DNA of 6,364 bases from Candidatus Solibacter sp. GTDB lineage: Bacteria; Acidobacteriota; Terriglobia; Bryobacterales; Bryobacteraceae. The position numbers and the translations under genes were made by a program. How positions within the stretch are numbered: position 1 is the first letter of the stretch; every line of letters begins with the position of its first letter. This document shows, one piece after another, positions 1-6,181 of this stretch. Location of the stretch: NCBI GenBank assembly GCA_017883355.1, contig JADGNS010000312.1, forward strand, positions 1 through 6,364, read 5' to 3'. The notes beneath the pieces are model-generated. The model was not told the DNA's origin. It saw only the letters and a list, made by a program, of their open reading frames with translations, and ran no database searches.

Positions 1-1393
1 CGTGTTCCCGCACGCCATGGCGTTCGGCGCCACGGGCAACCCGGCGTACTCGCGCTACGAAGGCGAGGTCACGGCGCGCGAGGCGCGGGCGCTGGGCGTG
101 CATTGGATCTACTATCCGGTGGCCGACGTGAATAACAACCCGGATAATCCCATCATCAATATCCGGTCCTTCGGTGAAAATCCCGAGGCCGTGGCGGCAC
201 AGGTAAAGGCATTCATCGAAGGCGCCCACGCCGACAAGAAAAACTACGCGCTGGCGACCGTGAAACATTTTCCGGGACACGGCGACACGGCAGTGGACAG
301 CCACATCAACATGCCCACCATTACGGGCGACCGCGAGCGCCTCGACCGCGTCGAACTGGTGCCGTTCAAGGCCGCCATCGCTGCCGGCGTGGATTCGGTG
401 ATGACGGCGCACATCGCCGTGCCCGCGCTCTCGCCGCCCGGTATCCCCTCGACCCTATCCGCGGCGATTCTGACCGATCTGTTGAAGAAGGATCTCGGCT
501 TCAAGGGCATCATCGTCACCGACGCGCTGGAGATGGCGGGCATCGTGAAGACCTTTTCGACCGGCGATGCGGCGGTGCGCGCCCTGGAGGCCGGCGCCGA
601 TGTGCTGCTCATGCCGACCGATCCCGAGGCCGTGGTGAAGGCGGTTACCGCCGCCGTGCAGAGCGGCCGCCTGACGCGCCAGCGCATCCAGGAAAGCGTC
701 GTCAAGATCCTGGCCGCCAAGGAACGCGTGGGGCTGGACCGCAAGCGCTTCGTGGATCTGGAAGGCATCAGCGACGTGGTGGATTCGCCCGAATCGAACG
801 AGAAGGCGCAGGAAATCGCCGACCACGCCGTGACGCTGGTGCGCAACGGGGGCGGCATGATTCCGCTGGCGGCGCCGGAGAAGGCCTGTTACGTGATGAT
901 GCCGGAGAGCCGGTCGTCTCTCGAAGGCCAGGCGTTCGGCCAGGAAGTCCGTAAGATTGCTCCGCGGGCGCAACTGGTCACGTGGGATCCGGCGTTCTCG
1001 CGCGAGCAGGTGGATGAAGCGTTGGGACGCCTGATGAGTTGTGAGAGCTACGTAGTGGCGGCGTTCACGTCGGTGGGGGCGTATCGCGGCACCGTGGGCA
1101 TGCTGGGCGGGGAACTGCCGCACGCGCTGGAGGCGTTGATTGCCTCCGGCAAGCCGGTCGCGTTGATCGCCCTCGGCAATCCGTATGTACTGCGCAATTT
1201 CGGCACCGTGACGGCATACCTGGCTACCTACAGCAGCGTGGCGCCCAGCGAGATCGCGGCGGCGCGCGCCACGCTGGGCGAGATTGCTGTCACGGGGCAC
1301 CTGCCGGTGACGATCCCGGGGCAGGCGGCCTACGGCGAGGGAATCCAGTTGCGCGCCACACGCGCCATCCCGGCGAATGCCGCTTCGCAGTAA
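1..1393 (+). CDS. nagZ: Glycoside hydrolase family 3, NagZ-type beta-N-acetylhexosaminidase (5' partial)
   Basis: The gene is open from the left edge to a TAA at 1391-1393, so its start lies outside the window; the GTG at base 2 is only the first readable codon. Numbering from it gives 463 residues. The GH3 barrel covers about residues 1-250. It carries KHFPGHGD at 88-95, followed by the D99-S-H101 dyad that serves as general acid/base in NagZ enzymes, and the nucleophile Asp174 in VTDALEMAG. A substrate-binding stretch (DVNNNPDNP, then RSFGE) lies at 42-59. About residues 265-463 form the second alpha/beta domain, as in two-domain NagZ of the Bacillus YbbD type. The expected role is hydrolysis of terminal N-acetylglucosamine from muropeptides or chitin-like glycans. 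The catalytic signature makes NagZ more likely than beta-glucosidase. The missing N-terminus, about 100 residues by inference, would show whether it is exported. Confidence 0.93.
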   Translation, partial: VFPHAMAFGATGNPAYSRYEGEVTAREARALGVHWIYYPVADVNNNPDNPIINIRSFGENPEAVAAQVKAFIEGAHADKKNYALATVKHFPGHGDTAVDSHINMPTITGDRERLDRVELVPFKAAIAAGVDSVMTAHIAVPALSPPGIPSTLSAAILTDLLKKDLGFKGIIVTDALEMAGIVKTFSTGDAAVRALEAGADVLLMPTDPEAVVKAVTAAVQSGRLTRQRIQESVVKILAAKERVGLDRKRFVDLEGISDVVDSPESNEKAQEIADHAVTLVRNGGGMIPLAAPEKACYVMMPESRSSLEGQAFGQEVRKIAPRAQLVTWDPAFSREQVDEALGRLMSCESYVVAAFTSVGAYRGTVGMLGGELPHALEALIASGKPVALIALGNPYVLRNFGTVTAYLATYSSVAPSEIAAARATLGEIAVTGHLPVTIPGQAAYGEGIQLRATRAIPANAASQ

Positions 1394-1418
1394 GCAGACC
1401 TGTTTTTTTCTTGCTTCT

Positions 1419-1447
1419 TTGGGAGAGTTCTTGTAGCGCGCTACAAT
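1419..1447 (+). promoter_or_regulatory. Candidate sigma70-type promoter for the prepilin peptidase operon
   Basis: A -10-like TACAAT (1442-1447, 5 of 6 to consensus) lies 17 bases downstream of TTGGGA (1419-1424, 4 of 6 to TTGACA). The -10 ends only 9 bases before the ATG at 1457, so a start site at the usual distance (about 1453-1455) would leave a leader of just a few bases. No Shine-Dalgarno sequence precedes the ATG, which agrees with a leaderless or near-leaderless mRNA. This is the only promoter-like sequence I see ahead of the three tightly spaced plus-strand genes. It is inferred from sequence alone. Confidence 0.5.
1431..1446. promoter_or_regulatory. Perfect 16-bp palindrome, candidate operator overlapping the -10
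   Basis: TTGTAGCGCGCTACAA equals its own reverse complement over all 16 bases. Its right half contains most of the candidate -10 element TACAAT, and its left half fills the promoter spacer. A dimeric repressor bound here would block RNA polymerase. The half-site order (TGTA, six bases, TACA) is inverted relative to the BlaI/MecI TACA-NN-TGTA operator, so I do not assign it to that family. No regulator gene is in the window. Confidence 0.5.
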
Positions 1448-1456
1448 TATCAGTCC

Positions 1457-2014
1457 ATGAATCTGTTCACTCTCCCGCCGCAAAAAGTGGCGATGGTGCT
1501 GCTCTTCATACTGCTATCGGCTGCCGTGTTCGATGTGCTTTACCGAAGGATTCCCAACTGGCTCACCGTGACCGGCGTGGTGCTGGGCATTGCCATGAAT
1601 ACAATCATCGGTTCGCCGGAAGCCGGCCTGGTGTTCTCGCTGCTTGGCCTGGTGGTGGCGTTTGCCATCTATGCATTCCTCTACGCCTTGCATGCGATGG
1701 GCGCAGGCGACGTGAAACTCATGGCGGCGGTCGGCGCGCTGGTCGGCTGGGAGCGCTGGTTCGGAATCTTTTTCGTCACTGCATTAGTCGGCGGAGTCAT
1801 GGCCTTGATCCTGGTGGTTGCGCGCGGGCGGCTCAAGAAGACGCTCTTCAATGTCAGCTTCATCCTGAGCGAAATGAAGGGCCTGCGGCCGGCCTACCTG
1901 AAGAACGAAGAACTCGACGTGAAGAACAAAAAAGCGCTGGGGCTTCCCCACGGCGCGGTGATTGCGGTGAGCACGGTTCTCTACATGGCGCTGTGCGTGC
2001 GCCTCGCAAAATAG
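1457..2014 (+). CDS. Prepilin peptidase, A24 family (CpaA/TadV-like, short form)
   Basis: This 185-residue integral membrane aspartic peptidase should cleave the leader of type IV or Flp prepilins, or of pseudopilins, at the inner membrane. The two family aspartates are present: D26 in FDVLYRRIPN (the D-x4-R-I-P-N motif at 26-34) and D85 in the GAGD motif at 82-85, followed by VKLMAAVG. Hydrophobic segments lie near residues 11-26, 35-52, 58-79, 101-121 and 165-182. It lacks the N-terminal cysteine-rich and methyltransferase part of PilD, so it belongs with CpaA/TadV-type enzymes that only cleave. A loop of about 45 mostly charged residues (122-163) precedes the last segment. The ATG at 1457 has no ribosome-binding site and sits beside a -10 element. 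An ATG at 1493 would also keep D26 and cannot be excluded. No pilus or secretion genes are nearby, so its substrate is unknown. Confidence 0.9.
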   Translation: MNLFTLPPQKVAMVLLFILLSAAVFDVLYRRIPNWLTVTGVVLGIAMNTIIGSPEAGLVFSLLGLVVAFAIYAFLYALHAMGAGDVKLMAAVGALVGWERWFGIFFVTALVGGVMALILVVARGRLKKTLFNVSFILSEMKGLRPAYLKNEELDVKNKKALGLPHGAVIAVSTVLYMALCVRLAK

Positions 2015-2020
2015 AAGGGG
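2013..2020 (+). promoter_or_regulatory. Ribosome-binding site fixing the start of the zinc dehydrogenase
   Basis: AGAAGGGG lies 5 bases before the ATG at 2026 and overlaps the stop codon of the prepilin peptidase gene (TAG, 2012-2014). The frame of the dehydrogenase stays open far upstream, back to about 1411, but that part overlaps the peptidase in another frame and has no family resemblance. This site and the normal protein length place the start at 2026. Confidence 0.75.
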
Positions 2021-2025
2021 TCGCT

Positions 2026-3045
2026 ATGCAGGCGGTTTTTTTTGAAGGCAATCGGACGTTGCGCGTGGGCCAGAGCGTGGTTGTGGAGCCGGGCGCCGGG
2101 CAGGTACAGCTTCGCGTTGCCTACTGCGGCATTTGCGGCACCGATCTCCACCTGTTTCACGGCGCCATGGCGCACCGTTTGACGCTGCCGCACGTCATGG
2201 GCCATGAAATGGCGGGGACCATCGCGGCGGTGGGCAGCGGGGTCGCGGGTTGGCGCACGGGCGACCGCGTGACCGTGCGTCCGCTGGACCCCTGCGGCCG
2301 CTGCCCGGCCTGTCTGGCGGGCCACAGCCATATCTGCCACAACCTGAAATTCATTGGGATCGATACGCCCGGCGCCCTGCAAGGCATGTGGACGGTGCCG
2401 GCGCACACGCTTCACCGGCTGCCGGAAACGCTCGACCTGCGCGAGGGCGCGATGGTGGAACCGGTGGCGGTGGCCTGCCACGATGTGCGCATGAGCGAAC
2501 TGAAGGAAGGGGAGTTCGCGGCCGTGATCGGCGGCGGCCCCATCGGCATTCTGGTGGCCTTGGTGGCGCGGGCGCGGGGCGCGCGGGTGCTCCTGGCGGA
2601 GGTCAACGCGTTCCGCCTGCAACTGGCGCGCGATCTGGGCATCGACGCGGTGAATCCCCTGGAGACCGATCTGCCCGCGCTGGTCAATGAGCGGACCGGC
2701 GGCGCGGGCGCGGATGTGGTGTTCGAAGTTTCCGGATCGCAGGCGGGCGCCGACACCATGACGAAACTGCCGCGGACGCGCGGCCGCATCGTGGTGGTGG
2801 CCATCTACGGCGAGGCTCCCAAGGTGGACCTGTTCCGCTTCTTCTGGCGCGAACTGAAGCTCTCCGGCGCGCGCGTGTATGAGGCGGAAGATTTCGAAAT
2901 GGCGATCGGACTGGCGGCGGCGGGCCGGCTGCCGCTCGCCAAACTGATTACCGATGTGCTGCCGCTGGCCCGTCTGGAAGAAGCCATGCACCGCATGGAA
3001 GGCGGCGGCGATTGCATGAAAATTCTGGTAAGTTGTACGGACTAA
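2026..3045 (+). CDS. Zinc-dependent medium-chain alcohol/polyol dehydrogenase
   Basis: The protein has 339 residues, a normal length for the medium-chain dehydrogenase superfamily. An N-terminal GroES-like domain carries the catalytic zinc ligands C37 (in YCGICGTDLH, 33-42), H60 and E61 (GHEMAG), with E145 in MVEPVAVACH. The structural zinc cysteines are C90, C93, C96 and C104. The Rossmann fold begins at GGGPIG (169-174). An acidic residue at the end of the second strand (E192 in AEVN) favours NAD over NADP. The overall pattern resembles (R,R)-butanediol, sorbitol and threonine 3-dehydrogenases, so it likely oxidises a secondary alcohol of a polyol, sugar acid or amino acid. The next gene, a KduD-like sugar-acid dehydrogenase 4 bases downstream, argues for sugar-acid catabolism, but the substrate cannot be read from the sequence. 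Codons 4-6 form an eight-T run. Confidence 0.92.
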   Translation: MQAVFFEGNRTLRVGQSVVVEPGAGQVQLRVAYCGICGTDLHLFHGAMAHRLTLPHVMGHEMAGTIAAVGSGVAGWRTGDRVTVRPLDPCGRCPACLAGHSHICHNLKFIGIDTPGALQGMWTVPAHTLHRLPETLDLREGAMVEPVAVACHDVRMSELKEGEFAAVIGGGPIGILVALVARARGARVLLAEVNAFRLQLARDLGIDAVNPLETDLPALVNERTGGAGADVVFEVSGSQAGADTMTKLPRTRGRIVVVAIYGEAPKVDLFRFFWRELKLSGARVYEAEDFEMAIGLAAAGRLPLAKLITDVLPLARLEEAMHRMEGGGDCMKILVSCTD

Positions 3046-3049
3046 TTCT

Positions 3050-3820
3050 GTGACTATACTCGACAAATTCAATCTAAGCGGCAAGACCGCTCTCGTCACC
3101 GGCGCCCGCCGCGGCATCGGCATGGCGATGGCAGTGGGCCTGGCGGAAGCAGGCGCGGACATCGTGGCCACCAGTGCCGCCATGGAAGCCGAAGGCAGCG
3201 CGGTGGCGCGGGAGGTGGCGGCGCGCGGCCGCAAGTGCTGGACCTACGCCTGCGATCTGGCGGATCGCCCGGCGGTCTACGCGTTCATCGAAAAGGTCAA
3301 GGCCGAGTGTCCTCCGGTGGATATCCTGATCAATAACGGCGGCATGATTCTGCGCAAGCCGGCCGCCGAGCATCCCGACGAATATTGGGACAAGATCCTC
3401 GAGGTCGATTTGACCGCGCAATTCGTGCTGGCCCGCGAATTCGGCCGCGGCATGCTGGAACGCGGGGCGGGGAAGATCGTCTTCACGGCATCGCTGTTGA
3501 GCTTCCAGGGCGGCATCACGGTGCCCGGATACGCCGCCGCGAAGGGCGGAGTGGCGCAGTTGACCAAGGCGCTGGCCAACGAGTGGGCCGGCCGCAACGT
3601 GCAGGTGAACGCCATCGCGCCCGGGTACATCGCCACCGACAACACGACGGCATTGCGCGCCGACCCGGTCCGCAACGCGGCGATTCTGGCGCGCATTCCG
3701 GCCGGGCACTGGGGCGACGCCGAAGACTTCGCGGGCGCGGCCGTATTCCTGGCATCGGCGGCGTCGGACTACGTGAGCGGCACCGTGCTCACCGTGGACG
3801 GCGGCTGGATGGGACGGTAG
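3050..3820 (+). CDS. kduD: KduD-like short-chain dehydrogenase (2-deoxy-D-gluconate 3-dehydrogenase family)
   Basis: This 256-residue classical SDR should be a cytoplasmic NAD(P)-dependent oxidoreductase. It shows the cofactor motif TGARRGIG (17-24), catalytic S148, Y161 and K165 (YAAAK), and PGYIATDNT at 191-199. The segment LLSFQGGITVPGY, the NAIAPGY motif and the ending TVDGGWMGR match the KduD family, which interconverts 2-deoxy-gluconate and its 3-keto form and acts in deoxy-keto-uronate (pectin/uronate) breakdown. GTG at 3050 is chosen as start because MTILDKFNLSGK fits the family N-terminus and the first ATG inside would remove the cofactor loop. The ribosome-binding site is weak, and with only 4 bases after the previous stop, translation is probably coupled. 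Two deviations stand out: NNGG (95-98) in place of NNAG, and D120 where the SDR catalytic tetrad usually has Asn. The real substrate may differ from that of KduD. Confidence 0.92.
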   Translation: MTILDKFNLSGKTALVTGARRGIGMAMAVGLAEAGADIVATSAAMEAEGSAVAREVAARGRKCWTYACDLADRPAVYAFIEKVKAECPPVDILINNGGMILRKPAAEHPDEYWDKILEVDLTAQFVLAREFGRGMLERGAGKIVFTASLLSFQGGITVPGYAAAKGGVAQLTKALANEWAGRNVQVNAIAPGYIATDNTTALRADPVRNAAILARIPAGHWGDAEDFAGAAVFLASAASDYVSGTVLTVDGGWMGR

Positions 3821-4039
3821 CGCAGCGTCCACCGATTGACTGGACAGGTCGAATCCGGCAGTTACGGCCAAAATCGGCGTTCATCGGCGTTCATCGGCGG
3901 CTAAGGTATTCTCTTGAGAGCTGTCGCGTTAGACGGCACATCGGTTTTAGCCGCCGATGAACGCCGATGAACGCGGATAAGTTGGATTCGCTGACCGGGT
4001 GCGTGCTGGCTGGGTGCCGTCGCCGCACCACACTCGCGG
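3821..4039. other. Intergenic region between convergent genes
   Basis: This 219-base stretch separates the end of the KduD-like gene from the end of the DUF1801 gene on the other strand. About half of it is the long inverted repeat listed separately. A weak hairpin (GTCCA at 3827-3831 with TGGAC at 3841-3845) lies just after the dehydrogenase stop but has no T-run. I see no convincing coding frame, no tRNA and no classical intrinsic terminator. Confidence 0.6.
3873..3978. repeat. Long-armed inverted repeat (106 bp) with internal 10-base periodicity
   Basis: The left arm (3873-3904) and right arm (3947-3978) are reverse complements over 32 bases with a single mismatch (3876 against 3975), and 28 bases match without interruption. 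The arms enclose a 42-base loop. Each arm itself consists of about two and a half to three tandem copies of the 10-base unit ATCGGCGTTC or its complement. As RNA the element would form a very stable hairpin from either strand, so it could limit read-through between the convergent genes, but no T-run follows it. The structure resembles REP/BIME-like or MITE-like interspersed repeats. Whether other copies exist in the genome cannot be seen here. Confidence 0.85.
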
Positions 4040-4426
4040 TCAACGCTGCTTCTTGAGTTCGTTTTGCGCGATCCGCGCCTTCACCAGCTTTTTCACCAGA
4101 GCGGCCGGCAGAGGCTTATCCATAGCGAATTGGATGGTGCCCTTGGAGGTGTGGTAACCCTTCAGATCGTCCTGGAATGCCTCGATCACCGAGCCGCTCA
4201 TCGGGAACAAGCTGCAATGCCTGGCAAACGCGGCGTAACCCATCAGCGGTCCTTTGTACTTGAACGCCGGCATTCCATAGCTGATGCCTTCCGTGGCCTC
4301 CGGCGGCACCACCGATCGAATCGTCGCGCGGATCTTGTTCAAAGTCGTGCGGGCGGGCTCCGGGACGCCCGCGAGGTATTCGTCCACGTCCTTGGGAGCG
4401 GTGCTGCCTATCGCGGCTTTTTTCAT
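4040..4426 (-). CDS. DUF1801 / YdhG-like small protein
   Basis: This 128-residue protein belongs to the DUF1801 (YdhG_co) family, a small alpha/beta fold related to frataxin. The Bacillus member Fra/YdhG is described as an iron chaperone, but most members have no known function. Family marks are an N-terminal helical part (residues 12-40), then ISYGMPAFKYKGP (48-60), the H70-C71-S-L-F-P stretch, and YHTSKGTIQF (91-100), followed by a C-terminal Lys-rich helix ending in ELKKQR. It has no signal peptide or membrane segment and is presumably cytoplasmic. Its ATG has no Shine-Dalgarno sequence and lies 7 bases after a -10-like element. It begins 33 bases downstream of the permease stop on the same strand but probably has its own promoter. 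The family assignment is firm; an iron-related role is only inferred. Confidence 0.85.
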   Translation of the reverse strand: MKKAAIGSTAPKDVDEYLAGVPEPARTTLNKIRATIRSVVPPEATEGISYGMPAFKYKGPLMGYAAFARHCSLFPMSGSVIEAFQDDLKGYHTSKGTIQFAMDKPLPAALVKKLVKARIAQNELKKQR

Positions 4427-4433
4427 ACGAGCT

Positions 4434-4463
4434 ATATTACAGGGTCGCGGCCTGGGGTGTCAC
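4434..4463 (-). promoter_or_regulatory. Candidate promoter for the DUF1801 gene, placing transcription start at the ATG
   Basis: On the minus strand GTGACA (4463-4458, 5 of 6 to TTGACA) is followed after 18 bases by TAATAT (4439-4434, 4 of 6 to TATAAT). The -10 ends 7 bases before the ATG (4426-4424), so the predicted mRNA starts at or within a base or two of the start codon. The -35 overlaps the stop codon of the permease gene. There is no Shine-Dalgarno sequence, which supports a leaderless transcript. Confidence 0.45.
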
Positions 4464-6181
4464 TCTTCCCGCAGCACCACAATCGGGTCGATGCGCACGG
4501 CGCGGCGGGCGGGGATCCAACTGGCGGCGCCGGCGATGGCGCACAATAGCAGCGCGACAGCGGCGTAAGTGCCGGGGTCGGTGGCCGCGACGCCGTAGAG
4601 GATCTTGCTCATCGCGCCGGCCAGCAGCCACGCGGCGGAGAGTCCGAGCACCAGGCCCGCGGTGGAGAGCAAAACGCCGCGGAGCACTACCATCGCCACC
4701 ACGCGTCCGGCACTCGCGCCCAGCGCCATGCGCAGGCCGATTTCGCGGCTGCGCTGCGTCACGGTGTAGGCCAGCAGGCCGTAGAGTCCCAGCGATGCCA
4801 ATAGCAGCGCCAGCGCGGCGAAGGCCGTGAGCAGGGTCATTTGCTGGCGGCGGTCGGCCACGTCCAGTGCGACGATCTCGTCCATCGTGGCGACTGCCGC
4901 CACGGGCTGCTCGGCGTCCGCTTCCGCGATGACGCGGCGCACGGCGGAGGTCAGGCTCGCGGCGTCGCTGGTGGTGCGCACCGCGAGGCTTTCGGGCAGC
5001 GCCCAGGTGTCTTTGAACTGTTCGAAGGGGATGTAGACGCCAGGCTTCATGGCCAGTTCGTAACCGCGTTCGTGAACGTCGTGCACCACGCCGACAATGG
5101 TGCGCCATACGGGCTGGCGCGCCGACATGGCAAGCCGGTGCCCCAGCGGGCTTTCCTTGGGGAAGTAGACCCGCGCCAGGGTTTCGTTGATCACCACGAC
5201 CGGTGTCGTCAAATCCGTGTCGCTCGCTTGCAGCAGGCGGCCTTCCAGCAGTCGCACGCCCAGGGTCTGCAGATAATCGCCGCTGCACACGCGGAGCAGT
5301 GCGTCCGTCGCGAACGTGGCTCGGGGGACGGTTTCGCGGCCTTCCACGCGGTAGCTTTGCGTGTTGCCCTGGCTGCGGAACGGGAGCACCGACCCGTAGC
5401 CCGCGTTCTCCACGCCGGGCAGCGCGCGCACCGCCTGCACCACGCGATGATAGAAGGCGATTCGTTTCTCCGGGTCTTGATACTTGGTGCGCGGCAAGGT
5501 GGTGCGCAGGGTGAGCAGATTGCCGGGACGAAAGCCGATATCGATGGCGTGCAGGCGAGCGACGGTCTGCAGCATCAGGCCGGCGCCCACCATCAGCACC
5601 AGTGCGGCGGCAACTTCCAGGACGACGAGCGCGTCGCGCGTTCCGGCCGCCGCACCGCCGATGCCACCGCGGCCTCCCTGCTTGAGCGCGTCATTCATCG
5701 AGACGCGCGACGCCTGCCAGGCCGGCACGATGCTGAACCCCACGCCGGTGAGTACGGATAGCAGAAGGGCAAACCCAAGGACGCGCGCGTCTATGGCGGG
5801 AACCGCGGTGGCCGGCAGGGCAGTGGGCACGAGCGCGGCGAGGACCTTGATGCCCACCGGGGCGAGCAGCACGCCAAGCAATCCGCCGGCCAGCGCGATC
5901 AGTGCGCCTTCGGCGATCATCTGCGTGACCAGCCGTGCGCGGCTGGCGCCAAGCGCGGAGCGCACCGCCATCTCGCGCCGCCGCCCGAGGCCGCGCGCCA
6001 GCAGCAGTCCGGCCAGATTCGCACAGGCGATCAGCAGGACGCATCCCGCCGCCCCCATCAGCACCAGGAGTTCGATGCGCGTGTTGCCGACCGCTTCCTC
6101 ACGCATCGGAACTACCACGGCGCCCAGTTTGGTATTGTTGTCGGGATGTTCCGCTTCCAATTGGCGCGCGATGGCGCTCAT
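4460..6181 (-). CDS. ADOP-type (MacB/FtsX-like) permease, C-terminal part after a frameshift
   Basis: This frame encodes 573 residues, counted from the first ATG (6181) after the frame break, against roughly 800 for intact proteins of this family. It contains the end of the first periplasmic MacB core domain (1-35), a first FtsX module (membrane segments near 37-62, 90-117 and 133-154, with REMAVRSALGAS at 69-80), a membrane segment at 183-205, a second periplasmic domain (206-427), and a second FtsX module (428-453, 474-502, 519-546, with REIGLRMALGAS at 459-470). The duplicated permease with no adjacent ATPase gene in view is typical of acidobacterial orphan permeases, whose transported substrates are largely unknown. 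The preceding 5' part lies in another frame (6099-6364). Immediately upstream this frame is closed by a TAA inside the 10-base duplication, so making this product would require re-initiation at the ATG. It could be an intact but untranslated remnant. Confidence 0.85.
   Translation of the reverse strand: MSAIARQLEAEHPDNNTKLGAVVVPMREEAVGNTRIELLVLMGAAGCVLLIACANLAGLLLARGLGRRREMAVRSALGASRARLVTQMIAEGALIALAGGLLGVLLAPVGIKVLAALVPTALPATAVPAIDARVLGFALLLSVLTGVGFSIVPAWQASRVSMNDALKQGGRGGIGGAAAGTRDALVVLEVAAALVLMVGAGLMLQTVARLHAIDIGFRPGNLLTLRTTLPRTKYQDPEKRIAFYHRVVQAVRALPGVENAGYGSVLPFRSQGNTQSYRVEGRETVPRATFATDALLRVCSGDYLQTLGVRLLEGRLLQASDTDLTTPVVVINETLARVYFPKESPLGHRLAMSARQPVWRTIVGVVHDVHERGYELAMKPGVYIPFEQFKDTWALPESLAVRTTSDAASLTSAVRRVIAEADAEQPVAAVATMDEIVALDVADRRQQMTLLTAFAALALLLASLGLYGLLAYTVTQRSREIGLRMALGASAGRVVAMVVLRGVLLSTAGLVLGLSAAWLLAGAMSKILYGVAATDPGTYAAVALLLCAIAGAASWIPARRAVRIDPIVVLREE

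Noticed and set aside
1373..1410. Possible intrinsic terminator after the GH3 gene
   Set aside because: The only stem (GCGAA 1373-1377 with TTCGC 1384-1388) is five pairs long, lies inside the coding end and is about 14 bases from the seven-T run. It is too weak and badly spaced to call.
455..1483. Long minus-strand open frame (342 codons) opposite the GH3 gene
   Set aside because: Its product is Arg/His/Ala-rich with no recognisable domain. It mirrors a gene with clear catalytic motifs, and GC-rich DNA gives such antisense frames by chance.
1411..2025. N-terminal extension of the zinc dehydrogenase frame
   Set aside because: The frame is open but overlaps the prepilin peptidase gene, encodes unrelated Arg/Gly-rich sequence, and the ribosome-binding site at 2013-2020 sets the start at 2026.
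1981..3234. Minus-strand open frame of 417 codons opposite the zinc dehydrogenase
   Set aside because: It is the complement of a well-supported enzyme gene, is low in complexity (rich in His, Arg, Ala) and has no family resemblance.
3873..3978. CRISPR array suggested by repeated 10-base units
   Set aside because: The units are contiguous, without spacers, and arranged as two inverted arms. Repeat length and layout do not fit a CRISPR array.
4013..4029. Hairpin GGTGC/GCACC downstream of the DUF1801 gene as a terminator
   Set aside because: The stem is five pairs with a 7-base loop and no T-run follows on the minus strand. The nearby long inverted repeat is the stronger structure.
4841..5761. 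Plus-strand open frame of 306 codons opposite the permease
   Set aside because: It lies antisense to a permease with clear FtsX motifs and membrane segments. Its composition is typical of a GC-rich shadow frame.
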